This document shows positions 34,887-42,538 of a stretch of DNA of 64,000 nucleotides, in pieces (positions within the stretch are counted from its first letter, which is position 1; the number at the start of each line of letters is the position of its first letter). A model generated the notes under the pieces. It searched no databases and had not been told where the DNA came from. It worked only from the letters and a program-made list of their open reading frames with translations. The stretch lies in assembly GCA_965261585.1 (NCBI GenBank), contig CBDHDN010000069.1:94101-158100 (forward strand), in the 5' to 3' direction. Both the position numbers and the translations under genes were made by a program. This stretch comes from CBDHDN01 sp965261585. GTDB lineage: Bacteria; Pseudomonadota; Alphaproteobacteria; UBA6615.

Positions 34887-35648
34887 ATGGATACGAGCGA
34901 AGACACGCGCGTTGCGCTGGTGACCGGCGCCAGCAGCGGCATCGGACAGGCGACGGCGCGGGCGCTGGCCCGCGACGGCTTCACGGTCGCCGTCTGCGCC
35001 CGCCGGCGCGAGCGGCTCGAGGCGATGTCCGGCGGCTCGATTCATGCCTATGTGTGCGACGTCACCGTTGGCGAGCAGGTGCGGGCGACGGTCGCCCGCA
35101 TCGTCGCCGATCACGGGCGGCTGGACGCCCTCGTGAACTGTGCCGGCGGCGTCTTCAACGCGCGGCTCGAAGACACGACGGCGCAGCAGATCCACGACCT
35201 GCTGGCGCGCAACCTGCTGGGTGTCATCGACATGACGCGCGCCGCCATCCCGGCGTTGCGCGAGGCGAAGGGCGCGATCGTCAACGTCAGCTCGACCCTG
35301 GTGACCCGGCCGATCGCCGGGGTGTCGATCTACAGCGCGACCAAGGGCGCCATCGAGGCGCTGTCGACGGCGCTGGCACTCGAGCTCGGCGAGGACGGCA
35401 TCCGCGTCAACGTCGTGCGGCCGACGCTCGTGCACACGGAGATCTGGGAGGCCGCCGGCATGCCGCGCCCGGTGTTCGACGCCATGATCGACGAGCTCGG
35501 CCGCAAGTACCCGGCCGGCCGGCCCGGCGAGCCCGAGGACGTGGCCGAGCTGATCGCCTACCTGGTCTCGGACAAGGCCGGCTGGGTGACGGGCTCGATC
35601 GTCACCGTCGACGGCGGCCATTCCGTCGGCGGCGTCGAGCGGGGTTAG
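34887..35648 (+). CDS. SDR family oxidoreductase
   Basis: A 253-residue short-chain dehydrogenase with VTGASSGIGQATARALARD as cofactor site, NCAGGVFNARL at the NAG position, the Ser in NVSSTLVTRP, and YSATK with catalytic Tyr and Lys. The end is typical (WVTGSIVTVDGGHSVGG). ATG 34887 has AAGGGAGG upstream. CARRRERL after the second strand favours NADP. The substrate is unknown. Confidence 0.9.
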   Translation: MDTSEDTRVALVTGASSGIGQATARALARDGFTVAVCARRRERLEAMSGGSIHAYVCDVTVGEQVRATVARIVADHGRLDALVNCAGGVFNARLEDTTAQQIHDLLARNLLGVIDMTRAAIPALREAKGAIVNVSSTLVTRPIAGVSIYSATKGAIEALSTALALELGEDGIRVNVVRPTLVHTEIWEAAGMPRPVFDAMIDELGRKYPAGRPGEPEDVAELIAYLVSDKAGWVTGSIVTVDGGHSVGGVERG

Positions 35649-35679
35649 GGGTCGCCGGACGCGGAACTTCCCCACCCCG

Positions 35680-35712
35680 TCAATCCGGCCTTGAGCCGGG
35701 ATCCATGCCCCG
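35680..35712. repeat. TTGAGCCGGGATCCA-type intergenic repeat
   Basis: The stretch CGGCCTTGAGCCGGGATCCA also appears, with minor changes, at 42488-42515 (CGGTCTTGAGCCGGGATCCA). It is a short palindromic repeat located just after stop codons. Confidence 0.6.
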
Positions 35713-35805
35713 GCTCGTTATCCGGCGGCGGTGGTGTGCGCCGCGGCAGCGCCGGGCTGACCGCGGCAGCGAGCCGGGCCTGTTGAATGAGTTGTCGCTC
35801 GCCTG

Positions 35806-36627
35806 CTACAGCTCCGCAATCACCGCCTGGAACACGTCCGGTCGATCCAGATTGAACAGCTCGGCGCCCAAATCGATGAGGCGGCGAAACTCTCCGGCGT
35901 TATCGCCGCCATAGAACGCCATGGCCTGGAGGCCGTGGCGGCGACACAAGGCCACGCCTCTTTGGGACAGGACTGCCGCTTCGTATTCAACGATAGCTGG
36001 CCGGTACGTGGCGATGGCCGCCTCGAGATCGGCGTAGTCCTTGGCCCGGATCATCAGCGGAGGCGGCTCCGGCAGCGCCGCTAGTGCACCGACTCCGTCA
36101 GAGTCGTCACAGTGGAAACCTGATTCTGAATACAAAACAACGGGTTGCTCCAGCGCACCGTGAATCATTTGTCTGGATCGGTGCACTAGATCCTCCAGGA
36201 TCGCAGCGCCACCGGACCAGAAGAAACAATCGGCCAGGATGCCGGCACCCTCGGTCATATCGACGACCGCGGCTGCATCCGCCGCCTTGATCTCGACATA
36301 GAGGCCGCCACGCCCGCGCACGAGCGACAGCATCGCATCGAAGCGCGGCACTCGCTCACCGGCGAACGCGGGGTCGAACCACGACCCGGCGTCGAGCGCC
36401 GCCAGCTGCGCCATCGTCTTGTGGGCGACCCACCCGGTGCCATTCGTCGTTCGATCGACGGTTGGGTCGTGGATCACGACCAGCTCGCCGTCGGCCGTCG
36501 TGCGCACGTCGATCTCGACGAACGCGGCACCAAGGTCGAAGGCCGCCCGTGCCGCTGCCAGAGTATTCTCCGGCGCGATGCGGTTGGCGCCGCGGCGGCA
36601 GACCATGGCCGGGGTCGGTCGGGTCAT
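35806..36627 (-). CDS. Glycerophosphodiester phosphodiesterase family protein with in-frame MITE insertion
   Basis: The 273-residue frame has GDPD signatures: RRGANRIAPENTLAAARAAF, VEIDVRTTADGELVVIHDPT and VDRTTNGTGWVAHKTMAQLA. The usual HRG motif reads RRG, so the catalytic His is replaced by Arg. Residues 148-182 (VHRSRQMIHGALEQPVVLYS onward) are encoded by a 107-bp repeat at 36082-36188 that recurs outside any gene at 59297. Without it the sequence would join ILEDLAALPEPPPLMIRAKD. The insertion adds 35 residues without breaking the frame. The start overlaps the upstream GDPD gene (ATGA). With two changes to the core fold it may be inactive. Confidence 0.82.
   Translation of the reverse strand: MTRPTPAMVCRRGANRIAPENTLAAARAAFDLGAAFVEIDVRTTADGELVVIHDPTVDRTTNGTGWVAHKTMAQLAALDAGSWFDPAFAGERVPRFDAMLSLVRGRGGLYVEIKAADAAAVVDMTEGAGILADCFFWSGGAAILEDLVHRSRQMIHGALEQPVVLYSESGFHCDDSDGVGALAALPEPPPLMIRAKDYADLEAAIATYRPAIVEYEAAVLSQRGVALCRRHGLQAMAFYGGDNAGEFRRLIDLGAELFNLDRPDVFQAVIAEL
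36082..36188 (-). mobile_element. 107-bp MITE-like element, copy 1 (inside GDPD gene)
   Basis: Perfect 11-bp terminal inverted repeats (TAGTGCACCGA and TCGGTGCACTA) with TA ends sit within CTAG targets. It matches the copy at 59297-59403 in 104 of 107 positions. One difference changes a TGA to GGA, which keeps the host gene open. There is no coding capacity of its own. It probably moves using a transposase encoded elsewhere. Confidence 0.88.
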
Positions 36628-37451
36628 GAGATGGACGCGTCGGCCAGCGCCCGCGGCGTGTTCGTGGTGATCTGGTCGACGCCGGCTGTCACGGCGGCCT
36701 TGAGATATGCGTCGTCGGACGCGCCGGCGTCGATGGTCCAGCAGTCGACCCAGACGCCGCGCTCCTGCAACGCGGCGACGACGTTGGTGTCGTGCTCGAG
36801 GGCGGCCTCGACGATCTTCTTGTAGAGGTAGATCCCCTTCGCCGCGGGCGCCGTGTCGAGCACAACGTCGCGAAACCGCAGGAACGATTCGCGGCTGTCG
36901 AAGGTCCAGTCCCGCGCGAGGTCGAGGGGATCGTAGCCCAGCGCCAGGTGCTCGACGCCGCCACCCAGCCGCTTGACCGCGGGCCAATCGAGCGCCGAGA
37001 GGATGAACGCCGCCGCGACCGGCTGGATCAACCGGGCAAAGGCGGCGACGGCATCGTCGGTCAGCCGGGCCGCCGCATCCTTGAGGTCGAGCTGCACGAA
37101 CAGGCCCGGCATCGTCGGCTTTGGCGCCTCGGCGATGGCGGCGACCAGATCGTCGAGCAGCATGGGCGGCGCCCCATCGCCACCGCGCACATGCAGCCGC
37201 CGCACCACGCCAGCGTCGGCGTCGGCCCCGGGCCCGTGGCCATCGGTCTCGGAGTCCAGCCGGTCGTCATGCAGGCAGACGAAATGCCCGTCGGCAAGCT
37301 GCTGAATGTCGACCTCGACGCTGGCACCAAGGGCCAATCCCGCCGCCAAGTTGGCGCGCAGGAACGGCGCCTCATCGGCGGAGCGGCGCAGGCTGTGCCA
37401 CTTCAGCCGGATGTCCCGGCCACCGTGGGAGAGGATCAGGCCTTCGTTCAT
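36624..37451 (-). CDS. Glycerophosphodiester phosphodiesterase-like protein
   Basis: The 275-residue product is a divergent GDPD/PI-PLC-type TIM barrel. It begins MNEGLILSHGGRDIRLKWHS, has VEVDIQQLADGHFVCLHDDR (acidic metal ligands and His) and ends with VWVDCWTIDAGASDDAYLKA and GVDQITTNTPRAL, the usual last strand. The HRG motif reads HGG. ATG 37451 follows GAGAGGAAG. The stop overlaps the next GDPD gene by four nt, so they form a pair. Glycerophosphodiester hydrolysis is inferred from the fold; the substrate is uncertain. Confidence 0.82.
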   Translation of the reverse strand: MNEGLILSHGGRDIRLKWHSLRRSADEAPFLRANLAAGLALGASVEVDIQQLADGHFVCLHDDRLDSETDGHGPGADADAGVVRRLHVRGGDGAPPMLLDDLVAAIAEAPKPTMPGLFVQLDLKDAAARLTDDAVAAFARLIQPVAAAFILSALDWPAVKRLGGGVEHLALGYDPLDLARDWTFDSRESFLRFRDVVLDTAPAAKGIYLYKKIVEAALEHDTNVVAALQERGVWVDCWTIDAGASDDAYLKAAVTAGVDQITTNTPRALADASIS

Positions 37452-37492
37452 GCCGCTCAACTTCCTCTCGTCCAGGACCGTCAGGAATTATT

Positions 37493-37951
37493 GAACCACA
37501 GAGACACAGAGGCACGGTGACATAGAGGCGTGTCATGGGCCGCCGCCTACCCTCGGGTGATGGCCGGGCTTGACCCGGCCATCCAGGAAAACGGCCAGGC
37601 GCCTGGATGCCCGGATCAAGTCCCTGCTGTCCGGTTAGGTTGATCAGCCACGTCGTGAAACCAAGTCTTCTCTTGTTGTCATCGCCGGGCTTGACCCGGC
37701 AATCCGCCGCGGCGTCGCCGTCATCCTGGATTCGCGGGTCAAGCCCGCGAATGACTCGAAGGAGGAGAGCTACCTCTCGCCAGTGGATACAGCCGTTCCG
37801 AGCCCCAGTCCAGGCCAAGTGTCCCGATCCGGCTCGAGCCAACACCTTCCGACCGTACATCACGATCTAAACCGGACAGCAGTGGATCAAGTCCGGGCAT
37901 GACAGCCAACAAAGGATCCCTCAACTCTGTGTCTCTGTGCCTGTGTGGTGA
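37493..37951. repeat. Composite intergenic repeat with CCACAGAGACACAGAG inverted arms
   Basis: The 500-bp gap between the GDPD pair and the MetE-like gene starts with TTGAACCACAGAGACACAGA and ends with the inverted form (CTCTGTGTCTCTGTGCCTGT). Inside are REP-like units: GCCGGGCTTGACCCGGC twice (37566, 37684) and CGCGGGTCAAGCCCGCGAAT at 37732. A GTCCGGTT/ACCGGACAGCAGTGG inverted pair lies at 37628 and 37871. No gene is supported here. Confidence 0.75.
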
Positions 37952-37960
37952 CTTTCCTTC

Positions 37961-39013
37961 CTAGCCGATGCCGTGCGCCGCCGTGGCCAGGTTTTCGAGC
38001 TTGGCCTTGGCGGTCGGCCGGTCGAGCATGATCAGGCCGCAGTCCGGCCCGGCGATCAGCCGGGAGCCATCGATGTGATCGAGTGCCGCCGCCAACCGGT
38101 CGCGGATCTCGTCGACCGGTTCGATGCGGCTGCGTGCGATGCCGACGACGCCGAGGATGACCTTGGTCGTGCGGAAGCGTTCGAGCAGCGACAAATCATT
38201 GTGGCGGTGGGCGTCCTCGATCGAGACGGCATCAACCGGCGCCGCCTCCAGCGCATCGGCCAGCGCCATGTAGGACTGCGGGTCGGCCTTGGGAAAATCC
38301 TCAACGTCGAGCTCGGTGGGATAGCCGCAACAAATGTGGACGGCGCGGTTGACCGGTGCCGCGATGCCCTGGAAGCAGCGGGCCAGCGCCTCGATGCCAT
38401 AGGCCAGCGCGCGTTCGGGCCGCCGCGCGAAGATCGGCTCGTCGACCTGGATCCAGCGGCAGCCGGCCTCGGCGAGCCGCCGGACCTCAACGTTCAGCGC
38501 GTCGGCCAGCGCGAAGGCGAGCGTCCGTTCGTCGCCGTAGTGGGCATCCGCGGTCGAGTCCATGATCGTCAGCGGCCCGGGCACCGTGATCTTCACGGGG
38601 TTGTCGGTCACGGCCTGAGCCCGGCGCCAGTCGTCGGCCAGGAACGGCGCGCCTGCCCCGAGCGGCGCCACGACCGTCGGCACCTCGGCCTGCCAGCTGC
38701 CGCCGCGCATGGTTTGCACCGTCAGGTGCTCGAAGTCGAGGCCCTCGAGATGGCGCAGGTGATAGTAGACATAATGCTCGCGCCGGACCTCGCCATCGGT
38801 CGGCACGTCGATTCCGATGGCCGCCTGCTCGCGCACCACTTCGGCCGTCGCCCCGTCGAGGCGCTCGGCCGCGCCGGCCGGCTGCTCGCGCAGGAACGCC
38901 GAATAGGTGCGCGTCGGCTGTGGCCGGTGCACGTCACGAATGGCGAACCAGCCCGGTACCGGCGTGTCGTCCGGCTTCGGGTACGAGCCGATCGTGGTGG
39001 TCAGCAGCGCCAT
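37961..39013 (-). CDS. Cobalamin-independent methionine synthase (MetE C-terminal) family protein
   Basis: The 350-residue product corresponds to a stand-alone MetE C-terminal barrel, a zinc-dependent methyltransferase. It starts MALLTTTIGSYPKPDDTPVP and has VPTDGEVRREHYVYYHLRHL, KITVPGPLTIMDSTAD and IQVDEPIF. Zinc ligands are expected in AVHICCGYPTE (His-X-Cys) and the C-terminal GPDCGL. It lacks the N-terminal folate domain of full MetE, as do many related proteins whose methyl donor is unknown. ATG 39013 is the only good start. It is monocistronic. Confidence 0.88.
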   Translation of the reverse strand: MALLTTTIGSYPKPDDTPVPGWFAIRDVHRPQPTRTYSAFLREQPAGAAERLDGATAEVVREQAAIGIDVPTDGEVRREHYVYYHLRHLEGLDFEHLTVQTMRGGSWQAEVPTVVAPLGAGAPFLADDWRRAQAVTDNPVKITVPGPLTIMDSTADAHYGDERTLAFALADALNVEVRRLAEAGCRWIQVDEPIFARRPERALAYGIEALARCFQGIAAPVNRAVHICCGYPTELDVEDFPKADPQSYMALADALEAAPVDAVSIEDAHRHNDLSLLERFRTTKVILGVVGIARSRIEPVDEIRDRLAAALDHIDGSRLIAGPDCGLIMLDRPTAKAKLENLATAAHGIG

Positions 39014-39081
39014 GGCGGCGCCAGCCTAGCACCTCGTGCGCGACGTTGGCAGGGCGCCGCGGCCCGGCCGCAGAGGGGCGT

Positions 39082-39321
39082 TCAGGCGGCGCCCTTCGTC
39101 TTCTTCCGCGGGACGACGAGGCCCAGCACCAGCTTGCCGCTGGCCCATGCGAGCCGCGGCGCCAGCGTCACGAGCGCCCAGCCGTAGCGCAACATCATGA
39201 GCAGCGGCCGGCGGACCAGCCACACGGACAGCTTGCCAGCGCCCTGCAGGAGGCCGATGGCAACGTTGACCACGGCACTCAACAGCGTCTGCACAGCGCC
39301 AAGGATCACGTTCACGAGCAT
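39082..39321 (-). CDS. Small membrane-associated protein
   Basis: The 79-residue product (MLVNVILGAVQTLLSAVVNV) is amphipathic to hydrophobic, with a basic C-terminus (VVPRKKTKGAA). GAGGTGG sits five nt before ATG 39321. I do not recognise the family. It is followed about 70 nt later by the MetE-like gene on the same strand. Confidence 0.6.
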   Translation of the reverse strand: MLVNVILGAVQTLLSAVVNVAIGLLQGAGKLSVWLVRRPLLMMLRYGWALVTLAPRLAWASGKLVLGLVVPRKKTKGAA

Positions 39322-39512
39322 GTCCGCCACCTCTATCAGCCCACCAGGCCCGGAGTGTCGGCGGGCGGCGCCTAACGGGTGCTTAAGTCCCCGGGGATTT
39401 TGCCTGACATTGCGCTGGTCTTGGCGGGGCGGGGGACCGCGTGCCGCAAACCGTCCAAGACCCGCGACACTTCTGTGAACTTTGGTCACTATCTAGCGAT
39501 ATTGAGGCAACC

Positions 39513-40277
39513 ATGACGACGCTACGAAACACCGGGGAGAACACCGTGGGGACCAAGCGAAACCGCGCCACGTTGCTGCTGCGACTGTCACCGGTCGCCG
39601 GGCTGGCCATTGTGATCGCGCTGTTCTTCGCGCTTGGCGGCGACAGCTACCTGATGGTTCAGACCCTCGCCGACAACCGGCACGAACTGATGGCGTTCGT
39701 GCACGACAACATGGTCGGCTCGGTCGTCCTGTTTATCGCCGCCTACGCCCTGATCACGGCGATCGCCGTGCCCGGCAGCGCCGTCCTTACGATCGCCGGC
39801 GGCTTCCTGTTCGGCATCGCCTTCGGCACCGCGTGGGTCGTCATCGCCGCGACCGCCGGCGCCACCGCGCTGTTCCTGATGGCCCGGACGGTGCTCGGCG
39901 ACGGCCTGCGCAAGCGTGCCGGCACTGCGCTCAGGAAGATGGAAGCCGGCTTCAGCGAGAATGCGTTCAGCTACCTCTTGTCACTGCGGCTGATCCCGGT
40001 GTTCCCGTTCTTCCTGATCAACATCGTGCCGGCCTTTCTCGGCGTCTCCTTACGCACCTATGTCGTGGCGACGCTGATCGGCATCATCCCCGGCGCCTTC
40101 GTCTTCGCCTCGATCGGCGCCGGCCTCGGCTCGATCTTCGACATGATGTCCGACTTCACGCTCGCCGGCGCGCTGACGCCGCAGGTCATCGTCGCGCTCG
40201 CGTCCCTGTCGGTCCTGTCGCTGGTGCCGCCGCCGCTCTACAAGAAGCTCAAGGCGCGGCGGCGGCAGCCGGCCTGA
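39513..40277 (+). CDS. TVP38/TMEM64 (VTT domain) membrane protein
   Basis: The 254-residue integral membrane protein carries the VTT/DedA-like core. FIAAYALITAIAVPGSAVLT and GGFLFGIAFGTAWVVIAATA are followed by FSYLLSLRLIPVFPFFLINI and ATLIGIIPGAFVFASIGAGL, the characteristic re-entrant segments with Gly and Pro. TTGAGG precedes ATG 39513. Proteins of this family are thought to move lipids or other substrates across the inner membrane; the exact role is unknown. Confidence 0.9.
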   Translation: MTTLRNTGENTVGTKRNRATLLLRLSPVAGLAIVIALFFALGGDSYLMVQTLADNRHELMAFVHDNMVGSVVLFIAAYALITAIAVPGSAVLTIAGGFLFGIAFGTAWVVIAATAGATALFLMARTVLGDGLRKRAGTALRKMEAGFSENAFSYLLSLRLIPVFPFFLINIVPAFLGVSLRTYVVATLIGIIPGAFVFASIGAGLGSIFDMMSDFTLAGALTPQVIVALASLSVLSLVPPPLYKKLKARRRQPA

Positions 40278-40297
40278 GCGTTCACCCCTGCCAGCGT

Positions 40298-40561
40298 TCA
40301 ACCACGATGCGTGGCAAGCAGGTCGCGCGATGCCGCGGTCAAATGAAAGTGGTCGCTGCTCGGGCTCGTGCGGGCAACGAGCCCGGCATCGACGAGGCCG
40401 GTGAAAATCGGCATCGTCAGGCGCGGGCTGTGCCGGTTCGGCGGCGCCCAATAGATATAGGGCGGGGAACGCCCGCCTTCGGCCTCGGGCTCATAGCCGA
40501 TGCGGAAACCGTGGGCGAGCCACTCGAGCACGCGCCATTCCCGCTCGTCCAGTTCGTTCAC
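40298..40561 (-). CDS. Small hypothetical protein, wHTH-like
   Basis: The 87-residue product (MNELDEREWRVLEWLAHGFR) has a helix, a Gly/Pro-rich middle (YEPEAEGGRSPPYIYWAPPN) and FTGLVDAGLVARTSPSSDHF, resembling the recognition helix and wing of a winged-helix protein. It starts ten nt after the stop of the hmrR-like gene, so the two are probably co-transcribed. The function is unknown. Confidence 0.65.
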   Translation of the reverse strand: MNELDEREWRVLEWLAHGFRIGYEPEAEGGRSPPYIYWAPPNRHSPRLTMPIFTGLVDAGLVARTSPSSDHFHLTAASRDLLATHRG

Positions 40562-40571
40562 CCCGGCAGGC

Positions 40572-40961
40572 TCAACCGGGCCCTGCCAGGTCGTCGAGGA
40601 TCGGGCAGTCCGGCCGGTCGTCGCCGTGGCAGCTCTCGATCAGGCCGGCGAGCGCGCCTCGCAGGCCCTTCAACTCGGCCAGCTTGCGGTCGATCTCGGC
40701 CAGCCGCGCCTCGGCCAGTGCCTTGACGTCGCTGCTGGCGCGGCTCTGGTCCTCGTAGAGCGACAGCAGATGGCGGCACTCGTCGACGCTGAAGCCCAGG
40801 GAGCGGGCGCGCTGGACGAAGCGCAGCTTGTGCAGGTGCCGCGCGTCGTAGTCGCGGTAGCCGTTGTCGCGCCGGTTGGCAACGACGAGGCCGATGTCCT
40901 CGTAGTAGCGGATCGTCTTCGCCCGCAGGCCGGTCTCGCCGGCCGCATCACCGATGTTCAT
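40572..40961 (-). CDS. hmrR: MerR-family copper-responsive regulator (HmrR/CueR type)
   Basis: This 129-residue MerR protein starts MNIGDAAGETGLRAKTIRYY, the winged-helix DNA-binding domain, with a long dimerisation helix (AEARLAEIDRKLAELKGLRG). The metal loop SCHGDDRPDCPILDDLA has two Cys separated by seven residues, the Cu(I)/Ag(I) arrangement of CueR and HmrR. A matching 19-bp-spacer promoter with a CTTC-AGT dyad lies immediately upstream. No copper ATPase, chaperone or oxidase gene is nearby, so its targets other than itself are elsewhere. Confidence 0.9.
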   Translation of the reverse strand: MNIGDAAGETGLRAKTIRYYEDIGLVVANRRDNGYRDYDARHLHKLRFVQRARSLGFSVDECRHLLSLYEDQSRASSDVKALAEARLAEIDRKLAELKGLRGALAGLIESCHGDDRPDCPILDDLAGPG

Positions 40962-40980
40962 CGCCGGATCCCTTCTGCTC

Positions 40981-41011
40981 CGGATATGGCTTCCAGTAAC
41001 TAGAAGGTCAA
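40981..41011 (-). promoter_or_regulatory. MerR-type promoter/operator of the hmrR-like gene
   Basis: On the minus strand, -35 TTGACC and -10 TATCCG are separated by 19 bp, the long spacer typical of MerR-activated promoters. The spacer holds the dyad CTTCTAGTTACTGGAAG. It begins about 20 bp before the regulator start. Confidence 0.7.
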
Positions 41012-41015
41012 GCCG

Positions 41016-41885
41016 TCAGGCCGGCTTCTCCCGTTGCGGCCGCCGCTGCGCCCCGGTCAGCGCACGGCCCGCGACCATGAGGACCGAGCCGAGGGCGACG
41101 ATCGCCGCCGGCCGCGACAGCAGATCGAGCATCGTGTAGGCGCCGAGGATCGGACCGGCGCCGAGGCCGGTGGCGAACTGGAAGTAGGCGATCTCCATGA
41201 CGCCGGTCAGCACCGTCCAGCCGACGCCGAGGCCGATCAGGGTCCGGCCCGACAGCGCCGGATAGAGGCGCCGCCGGCGCCGCCGCCAGACCAGCACGCG
41301 GTAGGTCAGCAGCCAGCCGAGGAAGCCGCTGAGGTAGATCGCCTCGCGCGGGTCGATCCGGGTCGACAGCAGGAAGTGGACGAGCGCCAGGACGGCAATC
41401 GTGTAGACCAGGGAATGCAGGCGCCGCCAGTTCTTGCCGCCCAGCCGCTTCACCATCCAGTCCATCGACGTGACGACCAGCGGCACCAGCAGGACCGTCG
41501 CGATCGTGCCGATGGCGAAGAACAGGCGGCCCGAGATCTCGTCCCAGACGTAGAGCCAGTCGAGCTCCCACTTGTCGGCGTAGGCCCAGAAATGCACGAA
41601 CGCATAGAACGCCGCCGACAGGCCGATGACCCGGCGGTACGGGTGCAGCCAGTGCCAGCCGAACACGTCGCGGATCGGCCTGAGCGCCAGCACGGCGACG
41701 AGCAGGCGCATCGACCAGTCGCCGGTCAGCAGAATGATCTCCTGTGCCGGTACGCCGCCCAGATCGTCGTTGACGAACTGCCACGCGACCTTCAGCACCG
41801 GGAACACCAGCGCCAGGAAAATGGCGACACGCATGGTCTGGATGAACGCCGGCGTCTGCGTCACGCGTACGATCCAAGCACCCAT
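41016..41885 (-). CDS. MsrQ/YedZ-like haem membrane protein
   Basis: The 289-residue protein contains the ferric-reductase-like transmembrane domain. GDWSMRLLVAVLALRPIRD, RRVIGLSAAFYAFVHFWAYA, VVTSMDWMVKRLGGKNWRRL and HSLVYTIAVLALVHFLLS match MsrQ, whose His pairs bind b-type haem and feed electrons to the periplasmic methionine sulfoxide reductase MsrP. About 60 extra C-terminal residues add further helices (LGVGWTVLTGVMEIAYFQF). No msrP gene is adjacent. ATG 41885 is the natural start. Confidence 0.8.
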   Translation of the reverse strand: MGAWIVRVTQTPAFIQTMRVAIFLALVFPVLKVAWQFVNDDLGGVPAQEIILLTGDWSMRLLVAVLALRPIRDVFGWHWLHPYRRVIGLSAAFYAFVHFWAYADKWELDWLYVWDEISGRLFFAIGTIATVLLVPLVVTSMDWMVKRLGGKNWRRLHSLVYTIAVLALVHFLLSTRIDPREAIYLSGFLGWLLTYRVLVWRRRRRRLYPALSGRTLIGLGVGWTVLTGVMEIAYFQFATGLGAGPILGAYTMLDLLSRPAAIVALGSVLMVAGRALTGAQRRPQREKPA

Positions 41886-42045
41886 GCGGCCTCCCTGATT
41901 AGCCCCGCCGATAGTCGCCCCAATTTCTCACGAAAGTATCGCCCGCCCAGTCACCAGCCCGTGGCATTTGCACCGGCATTTGCCATCCGCGCGCCGCACG
42001 CGCGATCCTGTGCCTGGGATCAAGGACACCGAGAGTGGAGGAACC

Positions 42046-42444
42046 ATGGGCCACACAACCATAGCAGAGCCGCCGGACCAGGTCCACCCGCCGATGGCAC
42101 CCTACACCCATGGCCTGGAAGTCGCGCCGAACCAGCGCTTCGTCTACATCTCCGGCCAGGTGCCGCTCGCCGCCGACGGCACGATCCCCGACGGCATCAC
42201 GGCCCAGACGGAGCAGGCCTGGCAGAACCTGCTCAACACGCTGGTCGCGGCCGACATGACGATGACCGACGTCGTCCGGCTCACCCACTACATCGTCGGC
42301 CGCGCGCACCTCGACGGCTACAACGCCGCGCGGGCCCGGTTCATGGGCGGCGTCAAGCCGGCCTCGACCCTGCTGCTGGTCGCCGGCCTGGCCGACCCGG
42401 CGTTCCTCGTCGAGGTCGACGCCGTCGCCGCCAAGCCGGCGTGA
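42046..42444 (+). CDS. Rid family (YjgF/YER057c/UK114) protein lacking the catalytic Arg
   Basis: The 132-residue product has the RidA trimer fold: YTHGLEVAPNQRFVYISGQV, AQTEQAWQNLLNTLVAADM, VVRLTHYIVGRAHLDGYNAA. In RidA-type imine deaminases a conserved Arg follows Pro-Ala (PARS); here it reads KPASTLLLVAGL, so the Arg is absent, as in the Rid subfamilies without known deaminase activity. GTGGAGG precedes ATG 42046. It is divergent from the MsrQ-like gene and convergent with an FAD oxidase gene. Confidence 0.88.
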   Translation: MGHTTIAEPPDQVHPPMAPYTHGLEVAPNQRFVYISGQVPLAADGTIPDGITAQTEQAWQNLLNTLVAADMTMTDVVRLTHYIVGRAHLDGYNAARARFMGGVKPASTLLLVAGLADPAFLVEVDAVAAKPA

Positions 42445-42487
42445 GTCAAGGATGGGAGCGAGCGACGGCCGGGCCAAACAAAGCTCG

Positions 42488-42515
42488 TCATCCCGGTCTT
42501 GAGCCGGGATCCATT
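42488..42515. repeat. TTGAGCCGGGATCCA-type intergenic repeat
   Basis: CGGTCTTGAGCCGGGATCCA matches the copy at 35680-35712. It lies between two convergent stop codons. Confidence 0.6.
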
Positions 42516-42538
42516 CAACGTGATTTGTCCGATGGGGC

